Positions 1 through 8,730 of a DNA stretch of 64,000 bases are shown piece after piece. The position numbers and the translations under genes are program-made. This DNA comes from an uncultured Muribaculaceae bacterium (lineage in GTDB: Bacteria; Bacteroidota; Bacteroidia; Bacteroidales; Muribaculaceae): assembly GCA_944321685.1 (NCBI GenBank), contig CALUMH010000010.1, positions 1 through 64,000 on the forward strand, given 5' to 3'. Numbering within the stretch: the stretch's first letter is position 1; each line of letters begins with the position of its first letter. The notes under the pieces were generated by a model. It made no database searches. It was given only the letters and a program-made list of their open reading frames with translations, and was not told where the DNA came from.

Positions 1-5
1 CGAAA

Positions 6-37
6 AGGGCTGATTTCCTCGCTTGGAAGTCAGCCCT
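6..37. terminator. Hairpin terminator at left edge
   Basis: A 13-bp stem (left arm 6-18, right arm 25-37, one T:G pair) closes a 6-nt loop. The run of T is better on the minus strand (TTTT after the stem) than on the plus strand. It probably ends a gene lying outside the window to the left, or acts in both directions. Nothing coding is seen between it and the next hairpin at 251. Confidence 0.5.
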
Positions 38-250
38 AATTTCTATTGGACATAAAAAGTTTTACCGGACACCAATAATAGGTAATTAACAATTGCATTC
101 ACGGTTTTTCCCGTTTTTTTGTATGCGGCCGGTGGCGCTTGCTGCCGCGAGAGGGGTATGCTGTCGTAAAGTCGCAGTTTGTAGGTATGTAGAGAAGGGG
201 GAAGGAGAGCGGTATTCATGGAATTATGGCGGATTCTTGGCAAACGATAA

Positions 251-284
251 TGGGCAGCCACGTCCAATCGGAGGTGGCTGCCCA
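251..284 (-). terminator. Terminator of the T9SS operon
   Basis: Perfect 11-bp inverted repeat (251-261 with 274-284) plus three inner pairs, 26 nt after the stop codon of the M6 protease gene on the minus strand. The T tract after it is weak, so it may be a stability hairpin as much as an intrinsic terminator. Confidence 0.6.
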
Positions 285-310
285 TTGTGCAGGGTTATGT
301 GCGTTTTGTG

Positions 311-3178
311 TTACGGAACAATTATTTTCTTAACGGCAGCGCCGCATTTCACCACGTATATGCCTGGAGCTACCGGTATGGTTGCCGATGTGCTGCCGTT
401 CAGCGACATATATGCCACTTTTGCTCCCGATGTCGTATATACTTCGATGGTGCTGCCCGATGTCGCTTTCACGGCGAGTGTTCCGTCGGTGGCATGGACA
501 GAGAATGCGCCAATTTCGGAAACATTGCCAACTGCGCCATACAGGTCGGTCACTACTGCCATGTCGGGCGACGAGAGCGAGTACATCGAGCCGTTGTGGG
601 CCCTGACGCGGTAGATGTATTGTGTGTTCGGTGTCAGTCCGTTGACGGTGAACGATTGCACGTCGCCCACTTCGCGGTCGTCGTACCCTTCCAGTACAAT
701 CGGGTCGTCGTACCCCTCAACCACCACGCGCAAGTCATCGAGATAGACGAAGCCGCCTGTGCTGCCATCGGATTTCTCGTAGTATATCCTGAATTGCCTT
801 ATCCCCGGCGGCAATGTGATTTCCTGCCCGTCGCCATATAGGGCGTAGTTGCCCGTTTGGCTTGATATGTCGAGGTAGTCGAGTATTTCCCAGTCTTCGC
901 CATCGGCCGACATTTGTACCACGGCGATGTTGGTGGGATCCATATATGCGCCTTTATACCAGAATGTGATTTGAGAAATTTCTCCCTGGTATAGCGGAGA
1001 TGTGACGTATGACCCGGTTTGCCTCATGCTGAGAGACGGTGCGGCCACGCCGAAGCAGCCGTCGGTGATGACAAAGCTGTTGCAGTTGGTAGTCCATCCA
1101 TCGGGGAAACTGTCGGCGGCATCGATGAAGTCGATGCTTTCCACCTGCTGCCCCGAATTGTTGCGGTTTAGCACGGTGAGGTAATAGCAAGTGGCTTCAT
1201 CGAGCGGTTCCCAGTTGGCCACAAATGAGTTTCCTGTCACCGCTGTGGCTTCGAGTACCGTTGGCACGTAGAAACTGAAGTCGGGTTCGAGCGTAGTGGC
1301 CGAGACCACGTTGCTCTCGGCCGACAGGTGGCTGCCGTCGCTTGCCGAGATGGTGGCGTAGTAGGTTGTCTCGGGCTGCAGCCCTGTCACTGTGTAGCGG
1401 TTCACGTTGCCTATCGAGTAGTTTTGGTAAACATATTCCCTGTTGCTGCCGTTCATAACGTAAAGGTTTAGCAGGAATTCGTTGGCTCTGGCCACCGAGT
1501 TCCACGTCAGGGTGAAACTTGTGGCTGTGACATCGGTGGGTACTTCCACTTTCACTGCGTCGAGTTCAAATACGCCGCCCAGCACCTTGAATGTGATTAT
1601 GCCGTTTTCATCTTCGGAAATTTCGGTGATTGGCAAATTTAGCGCGTTTCCGCTCCAGTCCTTCATCGACGGGTAGCTGTTGTCGGTGAAAGACGTGATG
1701 TGTGCCGTGCCCGGGAACGGGTCTCCGGCGCGGCTCTCTTCGGTGGGCATCCCGTCGGCTTCCACTATGTCAACGCGCTGGTGGGTGGAGATGATATTGG
1801 CATCGTTGCCCGTCCAGCTGTCTTCGTCGAAGTCGATGTGCCACACCAGCATACCGTGGCCCGGGATGAACTCGTCGTATCCCTGCTGCTGGCGGTTTTC
1901 AAGGATATACATCTCGTTGGGATTGGTGGTTTCAATCATGTAGCTTTGCATCATTTCGCCCGAGATGGGGGGCAGGGTGGCGTTCATTGCCCGGTCGATG
2001 AGCGTGGGCGTGTGCCAGCCCAGCACCCACCGTTCGTAGGCGGTGAGATAGGGCGGCGTGTTGGAATTGTCGGTGTACTCGCCCGCGTCCATCAGCGAGT
2101 ATTCGCCCGGGGTGAATGCCAGGCCGCCATATTGTGTGTCGTATAGGTCTATCAATCCAAGCACGTGGCCGAATTCGTGGCAAAATACTCCGATTCCCAC
2201 TAATTGGTCGTTTTGGATATTGAGTTCCTGGGAACACCCGTACGGGCCTATTTGCACGCCGTCGAGCACGAGCCGTTGCCCGGCACCGATCCATATATCC
2301 CACGAGTGCGGCCATATCGAGTTGGCCGAAGCGCCTTCGGCCTCACTATAGCCGGCGTAGAATATATACACGTTGTCAACCCAGCCGTCGCTGTTGCGGT
2401 CGTATTGCGAGAAATCGATTTGGTCATCGAGCAGCCGGCAGGCTTCGATTACCATTTCCTCGGGCTTGTCGTCGTTGCCGTAGATGTCGTTTCCTCCGTA
2501 GTATGCAAGGTTTTGCGAGAGCGTCACGGGGCCGTAAACGTCGAATTCGGGTTCAAACGCTCCGCCCGAGCAGGTGGTGTAGTAATCCCTGACGCTGAAG
2601 TGCGCACCATTCTCGTGGGAGAACCCCTCCTTCATCATGAAGTCGTGGAAAGTGTTATGGGGGTCGGGAGTCTGGAACTTGCGATCCTTGAATTCCACTA
2701 ATATGGCAAGGGTCTTTTGCTTGCCTGTGGTGGGGAAGTCCTTGATGTTATGGTCGCTGCCGCTTTTCATCATGGCAGCTTGCTTTTCGGCCAGGCGGAT
2801 TTTGCGTCGCTGTGCGGGCATCTTTTTGAGCGAAGCCGGAAGCTGCTTGCTGCGCGTTGACACGAAGTCGCGTTCGTTGGCACTGCGCTGTTGCACGTCG
2901 TTGGCGCGGACAGAAGTCGCTTTCAGCGTCCCGGTTGCGTCATCGTAGTCTGAATAGTAGAAGTAGTCATCGGCACCGCGGGTAAGCAGCAGCCCGTCTT
3001 CCGACACGTAGTAATGCCCCCACTCGTCGCCCACTATCCTGACTTTGATTGTGGAGCCGTCGGCCATCTTCACCGTGAGCAAGCCCGGCTTGGCCGGAAC
3101 TGCCCACGCGGCCACCGACAGTGCCATTGCGGCAACTGTGGCGGCTATGCGGCCGGTTGTATGCTTTATTGATTTCAT
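311..3178 (-). CDS. Secreted M6-family zinc metalloprotease, T9SS substrate
   Basis: 955-residue exported endopeptidase. Residues 1-26 form a signal peptide ending in AWA. The zinc site is HEFGHVLGLID, with H334, E335 and H338 and the third ligand probably D344, as in the immune inhibitor A / M6 family. A fibronectin type III domain follows at about 540-635, then a jelly-roll (choice-of-anchor J / cleaved adhesin type) region at about 680-830, a second short FN3 part, and a C-terminal sorting domain of the Por/T9SS type (about 885-955, ending in a KKIIVP strand). The protein should pass the outer membrane through T9SS and be released or surface bound. It is the last gene of an operon; 16 nt separate it from the upstream gene. 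Substrate unknown; processing of the two large co-transcribed proteins is possible but inferred. Confidence 0.9.
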   Translation of the reverse strand: MKSIKHTTGRIAATVAAMALSVAAWAVPAKPGLLTVKMADGSTIKVRIVGDEWGHYYVSEDGLLLTRGADDYFYYSDYDDATGTLKATSVRANDVQQRSANERDFVSTRSKQLPASLKKMPAQRRKIRLAEKQAAMMKSGSDHNIKDFPTTGKQKTLAILVEFKDRKFQTPDPHNTFHDFMMKEGFSHENGAHFSVRDYYTTCSGGAFEPEFDVYGPVTLSQNLAYYGGNDIYGNDDKPEEMVIEACRLLDDQIDFSQYDRNSDGWVDNVYIFYAGYSEAEGASANSIWPHSWDIWIGAGQRLVLDGVQIGPYGCSQELNIQNDQLVGIGVFCHEFGHVLGLIDLYDTQYGGLAFTPGEYSLMDAGEYTDNSNTPPYLTAYERWVLGWHTPTLIDRAMNATLPPISGEMMQSYMIETTNPNEMYILENRQQQGYDEFIPGHGMLVWHIDFDEDSWTGNDANIISTHQRVDIVEADGMPTEESRAGDPFPGTAHITSFTDNSYPSMKDWSGNALNLPITEISEDENGIITFKVLGGVFELDAVKVEVPTDVTATSFTLTWNSVARANEFLLNLYVMNGSNREYVYQNYSIGNVNRYTVTGLQPETTYYATISASDGSHLSAESNVVSATTLEPDFSFYVPTVLEATAVTGNSFVANWEPLDEATCYYLTVLNRNNSGQQVESIDFIDAADSFPDGWTTNCNSFVITDGCFGVAAPSLSMRQTGSYVTSPLYQGEISQITFWYKGAYMDPTNIAVVQMSADGEDWEILDYLDISSQTGNYALYGDGQEITLPPGIRQFRIYYEKSDGSTGGFVYLDDLRVVVEGYDDPIVLEGYDDREVGDVQSFTVNGLTPNTQYIYRVRAHNGSMYSLSSPDMAVVTDLYGAVGNVSEIGAFSVHATDGTLAVKATSGSTIEVYTTSGAKVAYMSLNGSTSATIPVAPGIYVVKCGAAVKKIIVP

Positions 3179-3194
3179 TATTGTCTTTTATGTG

Positions 3195-6100
3195 TTATCG
3201 GATTATGAATTTTACAATGTTTCTCTTGCCGTCGATTATCACGGAGGCGATGTAAACGCCGCGTTCAAGCTCGTTGAGGTCGATGCCGCCCTCGGCATTG
3301 GCGACGGCCATCACCCTCACTCCTGTCGAGGAGTAAATCTGCGCTTCTTCTGCCAGGCCTTGGAACCACAATCTGCGGTTGCTGTAGAATACTTGGCCGC
3401 TGTTGCCGCCGGTTAATTCCACCGAGGTGGTGCTGCCCACTGTGATTTCCGACATTTCCGATTCGCCGGTCTCGTAGATGGCTTTCACACCGATGGTGTG
3501 CCGGCCTCCGTCGGCGGCTATCTGGTAGGTGTTGTCGGTGGTTTCGCCTTTCTTCTCGCCGTCAAGGTATATTTCAAACTTTTGGGCGAATGTGCGGAAC
3601 GGTGCAGCCTCGCCGCTGCCAATTTGGATGTCATCTACCATGAAGAGGAATGTGTCGTTTGACACGCAGCGTATGGTGACATACTTGGCGGCCGCCGGGA
3701 TGGTATAGGTGTAATGCGTCCACAGATAGGCCGGTACGGTGATTTCCAGGCCGTTGTTGAGCCAGGTGAACGACTCGGGCTCGATGTCGGTGAGCGAATA
3801 TCCCACCATCATCTTGTCGGTGCCATAAACATCGCTGTAGGAGCGGGCGTAGAAAGAGAACTCGAAATCGCTGTCGAAGAAAAGTTCGGGCGAGATGATG
3901 AAGTCGTCGTTGGCCCCGCTGCTTGATGCAAACGAGCCGAGGAACTTGCTGCCGCTGTAGGCATTGATGTTGCCGTCGCTGTCGCTGCGCGGATCGGTGG
4001 TTGACGGGTTGAAGATTATATATGCCGTGGGTGTGCCCCAGTTGTCATATATGACTTGTTCGCCGTTTGCGCTCAATCCGTAGGTTCTTTCGTTGTCGTC
4101 GTTGTCAAGGTAGCTCCAGCCGATTTCTCCCGGCGAATTGAGAGTAAAGTCGGGATGGCTCTCAAAGTCCTCGAATATGTTGGAGGTCAAGTTCCAAGTA
4201 AGGTCGTATGTGCCATCTTCGGCAGCCGGCGAAGCCGTGAGGTTGACCGGTGCGGTAAGTTTTTCGTCGAGCGTGTAGCTGAATGTGTAGGCATCTTCGG
4301 TATCGGGGCTGATTTCTTCCGATATGGTCTCGAAGCGGTTGCTGACCACAGTGAGACGGTAGCTGCCCTTGCTCACGTCGCGTATCGTGCAGTTGCGCTG
4401 TCCGTCGGCCACCGTCGCTGTGTAACGGTATTCGCCGTCGGTAGAAACGAGTTGCACGGTGGTGCCGTCGAGTGCCGATTGCGATTGCACTTTGGTGGAG
4501 AATTGCAGCGTCACGGCCGTGAGCATATCTTTTTCCACTATTTCGCTCACCACCGGTTCCGATTCAATCATGTCGCCCCATGCTGCTGTCACGGCATATT
4601 GGTAATAGCCTTGCGGCATTGCAGCAAGATTGTCGTCGGTGAACGTGGTGGCCGCTGTGTGGTCGGCTATGGTCTGCCAGTTGCCGCGGTTGTCGCGGTC
4701 GGCGGCAAGGAAACGGTAAACATTGTATCCTTGCAGCAAGTCGGTTGAACCCGGTGCTTCGGGTATTGCGTCGGCCATTTGCAGGCGTATCATGAAATTG
4801 CCTTTATACCATATAGCCGACGGGTAGAATTGCTGGGTGTAGTTGGTGGAATAGTATTGCAGCATTTCACGGAACGGATATTCGTCGGTGGGGTTGAAAT
4901 AACTGCCATCGACACCCAGGCCCAGGTATTCGTCGGTGCATGACAGGGCGATGAAGAATGGCCTGTCGGTGCTGTAAGGCTCGTCGAGCGTGTAGGTGAA
5001 CCACTCGTTGACGGTGGACGTGATGCCGTTGACTTCATATACCGGCGTCAGTTCGGGCGAACCGTCGCTGTCGAGGTTGAACACAAACAAGTTGACTGTG
5101 CGCTCGGTTTTGCCCTCGGTTTCTACCAAGTACCACGACACTTGTTTTATTGAGCCTGCATTTTCCTCTATAATGCCGAATACGGCCTTGTCGAGTTTCT
5201 GCCCCTCGGCAGTGGCAGCGCCTCCCGCGCGTGTTGTGGCTACACCGTCGTCGTAGCGGCGTTCATTGACGCGTACAGGAGCGTTCCAACTGAGTACCGG
5301 TGCATCGCCAGGAGCCATTGTGAAGCCATCTACTGGGTATGCTTTGGGCTTTACGGTGAATGTGAGCATTTCGGTGGCGTTGTCGCCGCTCAGTTGCAGC
5401 GTGTCGTGCAGTGTCGTGTAGTCTTGCGATTCGATGACGGCCGTGTATTCGCTGCAAATCACGTCGTTGAACGTGAGTTGTCCGTCGTTGTCCGTTGTGC
5501 CTGTCAATTGGCTGTACCCGTTTAGCGAAACTGCCGCCCCGGCCACGTTGTCCAGGCCGTTTGTGACGGTTAGCGTTAGATTGCAACGCTTCATTTCCTC
5601 CAATTGCACGTTGTTTGTCACTGGAGTGTCGTCGTCGCCGGTGATGGTTATTTCATCGGTGTGTTCGTAGTAGCCATATACGCTGTATGAAACATGGTAG
5701 GTGCCTGTATTCACCAGGTCGAAGCGGTAATTGCCCTCTTCGTCGGTAGTGGTGTTCATTCCGTTCTCGTTGACGGTGACTTTTACGCCGGCAAGAGGGG
5801 TGCCGTCGGTTGATGTCACGGTACCGCTCAAGCTGTTGCCGGTAGCGTCCATGAATATCGATACTACGGGCTTGAAGTCGAGAGTGTCGCCGCGGAATCC
5901 ATCCCAGTATCTGAGTGCCGCCGATTGGGCGTAGAATATTTCCATTCCGCCGGTCACACCTCTCCAGTCGGGCGATGAAGCCGTGTTTTCGCGGTATATG
6001 CACACCACCATGTTGCCGCCCGTGTAGTTGAATGGTTGTGTAAATTTGATGGTGGCGGCTTTCTGCCCGGCGTTGGCAAACGACATTATACCGTCATAAA

Positions 6101-8714
6101 CCAGCGTCATCTCGCTCGTTGGCAGTTCCCCTGACGACAGGTTGCTGGCGGAGGTGTTGCCGAGGTAAATCTTCACGGGGAATTCCACCGGATATATGTC
6201 GAACCCGCTTCCATACCATTCCATTTGGGTGATGAGGCCGTTGGTGGCATTTATTTCTGATGCGAGGTATATCGATTGTGTCCACACGTTGTTGGGATTG
6301 CTTTTCATGAATGGCATTCCGTTGTCGTCGCGGGCAGTGATTCCTGCTGTTTCGCCTATCATGATGCTGAAATCGCCGTTGGTATGCACGTTGATGTCAA
6401 ACGGTTCGCCGGTCTTGTTGTTTGACTGGTCGCCGTCGGTCGGTATCACCACTTCGGCATAAACTTGGTAGTTGCCCGTTTGTTGCATATTGATCGTCAC
6501 TTGGTAAGTGGCCGTTTCGCCTGCGGCAAGGGGGGCTTCGGGATGCGTTTCTCCAAGCGTGTTGCCCGCTTCGTCAACTATGCGCACGGTGAAGTCTGAA
6601 ACCTCGCGCGAACCTTTGTTGTGGACTGTTATGCCGTAGGTCGAGTTCATGTTGGCTATCGCCGAGTTCGGACCCGTGAATGCGGTGACTTCAAGGTCGT
6701 AGTAATATATCTCCTCGATGCGGAAGTTGTCGATGCACACCCAGTTCTGGTCGGGGTCGGAGTGCAGGTACAGCCCCGTGTAATAGTCGCCTGTGGCGGC
6801 CGGTGAAAATTCAATCCGGCGCGTTGCCCAATTGGTGTCGTAATCACCCAGGGTCAGTTCTTGTACCGTGGTAGTTTCGGCGCCCTTTGTCGGCGACGGT
6901 GCAACGAATACTTCTATCTTTTCTTGCGACATGAGGTGCATACGCTGTATGCGTGCGTCGAAGCTGATGAGGTAGTCTTTCCCGGCCTGCAATGTCACCG
7001 GCGGTGCTATCACATAGTCGTTGGCCTGGTCTACCTGGCTCATGCGGTATTGCAGGTAGCGTGCGCCGTCGTCATAATGGAAATTGGTGTGCTTCCAGTA
7101 TAGCGTGTCGCCGTTTTCGTTGCGCACGGTCCATAGGTTTGAGAAATCGTTGTCTTGGAAATCTTCAAAGTATGGAAGCGGCAGTGCCGGGCCTGCGACT
7201 ATCAAGTCTGTTTTTGCCTCGGCGGAATTGCCGTTTTCGTCAGACACGATTATGCGGTACGACCATTTCCCGGTTGACGTCAGGTTGTCGTCGGTGCCAT
7301 TGTATGCTATTTGTCTGTCGAGAACCGTTGTGCCGTCTTGTTCGCGCACAATGGTCGAGTATAGTCGGGCCTTGTTTACCCAACCGCCATGTGCGCCGGT
7401 CTCTGATACATCCCAGGTGAGGTTGACCGAGCCGTTAAGGGCAGAAATGGTTATATTTTGGGGTTCGTTGGGGTAGTCTTCGCCTATCCACACTTCTTGC
7501 TTGGCAGTCTCTCCTGCGCCCACTCCGTTGTAGACCACGATGCTGTATTCATGGCTGCCCGCAGCGGGCTCTCCGTCGCGGTAGCTGAGTTGTGCGCCCG
7601 GCTCTGTGCCAGTTATTTCGTGTATAAGGTCTCCGTCGCGGTAAATCCTTACGTCGATGTCTCTGTCGGTCAGTATCGAGCCAAATGGGTCGATAACGGG
7701 ATTAGTCCATGACAATTGCGCGTAAAGTTCTCCTTTCTGTCCGGGTTGCGCCGAGAAATTGGTTGCGGCACCCGGTGCGCCCGGTTTGACGCGAGTGAAA
7801 GGAATGTGGATGCCCGTGGTATTGCACCCTTGCACGAATGTTCCGATTTCCACAGCGGCTGCCGTGGCGGTGTCGATGGTGGCAAGGAATGTGTGTTCGG
7901 CATCGGCTCCTGCCCAGTATAGAGTGCCGTCGGTGTGGTCGAATTCCATCGATTGCAGGAACCATGGCATATAGCCGGTGTTGCCCACGAGCGACAGCGA
8001 GCCGGTTTGTTTGTCGATTCGGTACAATCCGCCGCCGGAGCCTATGCCATACATTTCACCGTCGTAGTTGCAGGCGATGGCCAGTATATAGGTGGTTGCG
8101 TCGAGCGGGCATACTTCGGTGAGAGACCCGTCGGTGAGGGAAAACTCGTAGAGTGTTGTCTGGAACAGGCCGGTGTTCTTTATCGCGTATGCTGTGCCTG
8201 TTGAATAGTCGTAGGTGAGGTCGCTAATTGTTTCTCCGCCTTTGCCGTTGAGCTGGCACACGGTGCGCCAAGTGTTCGTTTGGAAATTGAAAGTGGCAAG
8301 TTCGGTGGGGAATGCGGCTCCCGAAACAATGTTTACGCGGCACACGTAAGCATAATAGGTGTCTTCGGCATACACGCCGGAATATACCACGTGTTCCCAG
8401 CTGCTTGGTGAAAGCAGAGTGTAAACGTCGGGTTTGGGGATTTGGAAACTTGCCATACCCATGTATTCGGGTATGTCGTTGTTGTCGAGCAAGAATACGT
8501 ATGCCGTCTTGTCGGGGATCACAGGCATGGCTTTCTGTATTGGCAACGAGGCCATGCGGGTCGATACATAATTGTTTTGTACCAACTTGTCGCGCGTGGC
8601 CAAAGAGAATGGCACATCGGGGCGGCCTAAGTCGGCATTAACATACTGAGCCCGGATTTCGGGGGAAATCCAGGCCAGTATGAGAAGAATAAATAATATT
8701 CTTTTCATTGACAA
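3195..8714 (-). CDS. Giant multidomain secreted protein, T9SS substrate
   Basis: 1839 residues with a signal peptide (1-22, ending in IRA). In order: a region at about 90-310 built of short beta repeats resembling a propeller, fibronectin-like segments, a choice-of-anchor J jelly roll at about 515-670 (PYFEDFQ start), a CARDB-like domain at about 675-780, two carboxypeptidase-regulatory-like beta domains (about 960-1130), further FN3-like segments, a second jelly roll at about 1530-1700 (EDFESHPDF start) and a T9SS sorting domain in the last 75 residues. No catalytic motif is visible. The build resembles gingipain-type adhesin regions, so a role in binding host glycoprotein or diet polymer is plausible but inferred. 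Middle gene of a three-gene operon with 16-nt gaps on both sides. Confidence 0.85.
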   Translation of the reverse strand: MSMKRILFILLILAWISPEIRAQYVNADLGRPDVPFSLATRDKLVQNNYVSTRMASLPIQKAMPVIPDKTAYVFLLDNNDIPEYMGMASFQIPKPDVYTLLSPSSWEHVVYSGVYAEDTYYAYVCRVNIVSGAAFPTELATFNFQTNTWRTVCQLNGKGGETISDLTYDYSTGTAYAIKNTGLFQTTLYEFSLTDGSLTEVCPLDATTYILAIACNYDGEMYGIGSGGGLYRIDKQTGSLSLVGNTGYMPWFLQSMEFDHTDGTLYWAGADAEHTFLATIDTATAAAVEIGTFVQGCNTTGIHIPFTRVKPGAPGAATNFSAQPGQKGELYAQLSWTNPVIDPFGSILTDRDIDVRIYRDGDLIHEITGTEPGAQLSYRDGEPAAGSHEYSIVVYNGVGAGETAKQEVWIGEDYPNEPQNITISALNGSVNLTWDVSETGAHGGWVNKARLYSTIVREQDGTTVLDRQIAYNGTDDNLTSTGKWSYRIIVSDENGNSAEAKTDLIVAGPALPLPYFEDFQDNDFSNLWTVRNENGDTLYWKHTNFHYDDGARYLQYRMSQVDQANDYVIAPPVTLQAGKDYLISFDARIQRMHLMSQEKIEVFVAPSPTKGAETTTVQELTLGDYDTNWATRRIEFSPAATGDYYTGLYLHSDPDQNWVCIDNFRIEEIYYYDLEVTAFTGPNSAIANMNSTYGITVHNKGSREVSDFTVRIVDEAGNTLGETHPEAPLAAGETATYQVTINMQQTGNYQVYAEVVIPTDGDQSNNKTGEPFDINVHTNGDFSIMIGETAGITARDDNGMPFMKSNPNNVWTQSIYLASEINATNGLITQMEWYGSGFDIYPVEFPVKIYLGNTSASNLSSGELPTSEMTLVYDGIMSFANAGQKAATIKFTQPFNYTGGNMVVCIYRENTASSPDWRGVTGGMEIFYAQSAALRYWDGFRGDTLDFKPVVSIFMDATGNSLSGTVTSTDGTPLAGVKVTVNENGMNTTTDEEGNYRFDLVNTGTYHVSYSVYGYYEHTDEITITGDDDTPVTNNVQLEEMKRCNLTLTVTNGLDNVAGAAVSLNGYSQLTGTTDNDGQLTFNDVICSEYTAVIESQDYTTLHDTLQLSGDNATEMLTFTVKPKAYPVDGFTMAPGDAPVLSWNAPVRVNERRYDDGVATTRAGGAATAEGQKLDKAVFGIIEENAGSIKQVSWYLVETEGKTERTVNLFVFNLDSDGSPELTPVYEVNGITSTVNEWFTYTLDEPYSTDRPFFIALSCTDEYLGLGVDGSYFNPTDEYPFREMLQYYSTNYTQQFYPSAIWYKGNFMIRLQMADAIPEAPGSTDLLQGYNVYRFLAADRDNRGNWQTIADHTAATTFTDDNLAAMPQGYYQYAVTAAWGDMIESEPVVSEIVEKDMLTAVTLQFSTKVQSQSALDGTTVQLVSTDGEYRYTATVADGQRNCTIRDVSKGSYRLTVVSNRFETISEEISPDTEDAYTFSYTLDEKLTAPVNLTASPAAEDGTYDLTWNLTSNIFEDFESHPDFTLNSPGEIGWSYLDNDDNERTYGLSANGEQVIYDNWGTPTAYIIFNPSTTDPRSDSDGNINAYSGSKFLGSFASSSGANDDFIISPELFFDSDFEFSFYARSYSDVYGTDKMMVGYSLTDIEPESFTWLNNGLEITVPAYLWTHYTYTIPAAAKYVTIRCVSNDTFLFMVDDIQIGSGEAAPFRTFAQKFEIYLDGEKKGETTDNTYQIAADGGRHTIGVKAIYETGESEMSEITVGSTTSVELTGGNSGQVFYSNRRLWFQGLAEEAQIYSSTGVRVMAVANAEGGIDLNELERGVYIASVIIDGKRNIVKFIIR

Positions 8715-8730
8715 AAGTTTATGATACTTG